This document shows, in pieces, positions 63,131 to 64,000 of a stretch of DNA of 64,000 nt. The position numbers and the translations under genes were made by a program. How positions within the stretch are numbered: the stretch's first letter is position 1; each line of letters starts with the position of its first letter. The DNA lies in NCBI RefSeq assembly GCF_029784135.1, contig NC_073746.1:229289882-229353881 (forward strand). The letters are read 5' to 3'. Origin of the DNA: Toxorhynchites rutilus septentrionalis (taxonomy: Eukaryota > Arthropoda > Insecta > Diptera > Culicidae). The notes under the pieces are model-generated. The model did no database searches. It worked only from the letters and a program-made list of their open reading frames with translations, and was not told where the DNA came from.

Positions 63131-64000
63131 ACAGTATAGAAGATTATTCAGACCAAATTGAAGATAAAAATCAAATCATCTTAATAATACGCCAAGAAAA
63201 CGATTTGATAACGTTTCTTCAATTGCAATGCAGATTTTGCACAACATGTGATGGACTACTGTAATGAACACTTGCTGAAAGCATTTTCAAGCTCACGTTC
63301 AACTGCTTGGCATTATATATTTTTAAGTGATCTAACGAAGAAAATGGAGGATAATCAACGCAAAAGTTCATGATTTTAAATCTCGGACATTTTTTTTATT
63401 TAAAAGCTCACAATAAACTGAACAAGCTTTATTTATTAGCTGTAGAAGACTAACAAGCGTCTGTCAAATTACTAAAAAGTGAACTTTATTAATAGAAAGG
63501 GCCTGGCCGGGTAAGGAAGTAAAAAGTGCCCCCAAACCAAATCACTAGCTGTATGGCAAATATTGTAAAGGATATTAAATAAGAAATTTTGGTGGTTTAT
63601 TTGAACCCCTATGTGGTTTGACGTAGGATCTATAGTGAAAAACGTACTTTTTCGTTTATTTCACGCCATCCTCAATAGATCCGAGATAAAAATTTGAAAA
63701 AAATACTGAATGTGCATCTTACCACGGTGTATCAAGAAAAATTATCAAAAAAATATTTCATCAAAAATTTTAGTATTAAAAAAAATATTTAAATTTTGAA
63801 TTTTTTTTTTGGGATTTAGAGATTCAGTACTACTCTATTCATATTTAAATGTGCTCTTACGGATTTTCTAGATTGATAAATATCTCCAAGCTGTTTTTTT
63901 TTCAAATATCTCATAATAAAAATAAAATAATAATAAAAATAATACACAGTACAAAAAAATGTTATAGATTTTCTGTCATTTCGAAATTTTGAAAAAAAAA
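63131..64000. other. AT-rich sequence, no gene
   Basis: TTTGACGTAGGAT at 63617 resembles the terminal motif of the histone-carrying family, but no partner end is in view. The last 300 bases are A/T-rich low complexity. Confidence 0.3.

Overview
The window looks like nuclear DNA of a culicine mosquito, most likely Aedes. This is inferred from the AT-rich, intron- and transposon-dense layout, the elements present (ITmD37E-like and mariner transposases, an I-type LINE, a Ty3/Gypsy element, TA- and TTAA-flanked MITEs, tRNA-derived SINEs) and two insect-style host genes. No bacterial or organellar genes, CRISPR arrays or rRNA genes were seen.

Two host genes are well supported. (1) A Tango11/Mff-type gene (minus strand, 21378 to 20298, three exons, 272 codons) encodes a tail-anchored mitochondrial and peroxisomal fission factor. 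(2) A UBTD1/UBTD2-type gene (plus strand, 42017 to 60039, four exons, 245 codons) has a first exon of 82 coding bases separated from the rest by a 17.15-kb intron filled with repeats. Splice phases close in both genes without forcing.

Most of the rest is nested mobile DNA. 1-1890 holds an inverted repeat and a 118-bp tandem array. 1927-51362 contains several copies of one repeat family whose ends carry the motif TGACGTAGGACTA (copies at about 1927-4302, 4335-5966, 6180-19790, 34127-38728, 44216-44240, 46196-46740, 48307-50180 and 50180-51362). Two large copies (6180-19790 and 34127-38728) carry near-full-length but broken replication-dependent histone H3 genes with TATA boxes and the histone 3' stem-loop, five in all. 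The 4335-5966 copy carries a histone H2A relic. The H3 copies are partly arranged as a head-to-head palindrome. One H3 promoter is split by an 8.5-kb insertion: an I-like LINE (9645-18203, 9-bp target duplication, intact EN/RT/RNase H ORF2, frameshifted ORF1) that itself contains a 2.16-kb TIR element (9821-11981, TTA duplication) carrying pieces of an intron-containing host-like gene.

22019-25181 holds a TA-flanked element with a tRNA-like internal promoter and two dead Tc1/mariner transposases. 25182-29946 is a complete but inactivated Ty3/Gypsy element (237-bp LTRs, ATATT duplication) inserted in a second copy of that TA element. 30250-34120 is a mosaic of a MITE, a foldback element, a second copy of the host-gene fragment, a ribosomal protein L18 relic and a 5'-truncated Jockey-type LINE end. 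38740-42016 has further nested MITEs and the upstream region of the UBTD gene. 42099-59250, the UBTD intron, holds mariner fragments, further copies of the histone-carrying family, SINEs, a 143-bp tandem array, an ITmD37E-like relic and MITEs. 60040-64000 holds the UBTD 3' region, a TTAA-flanked element and a SINE.
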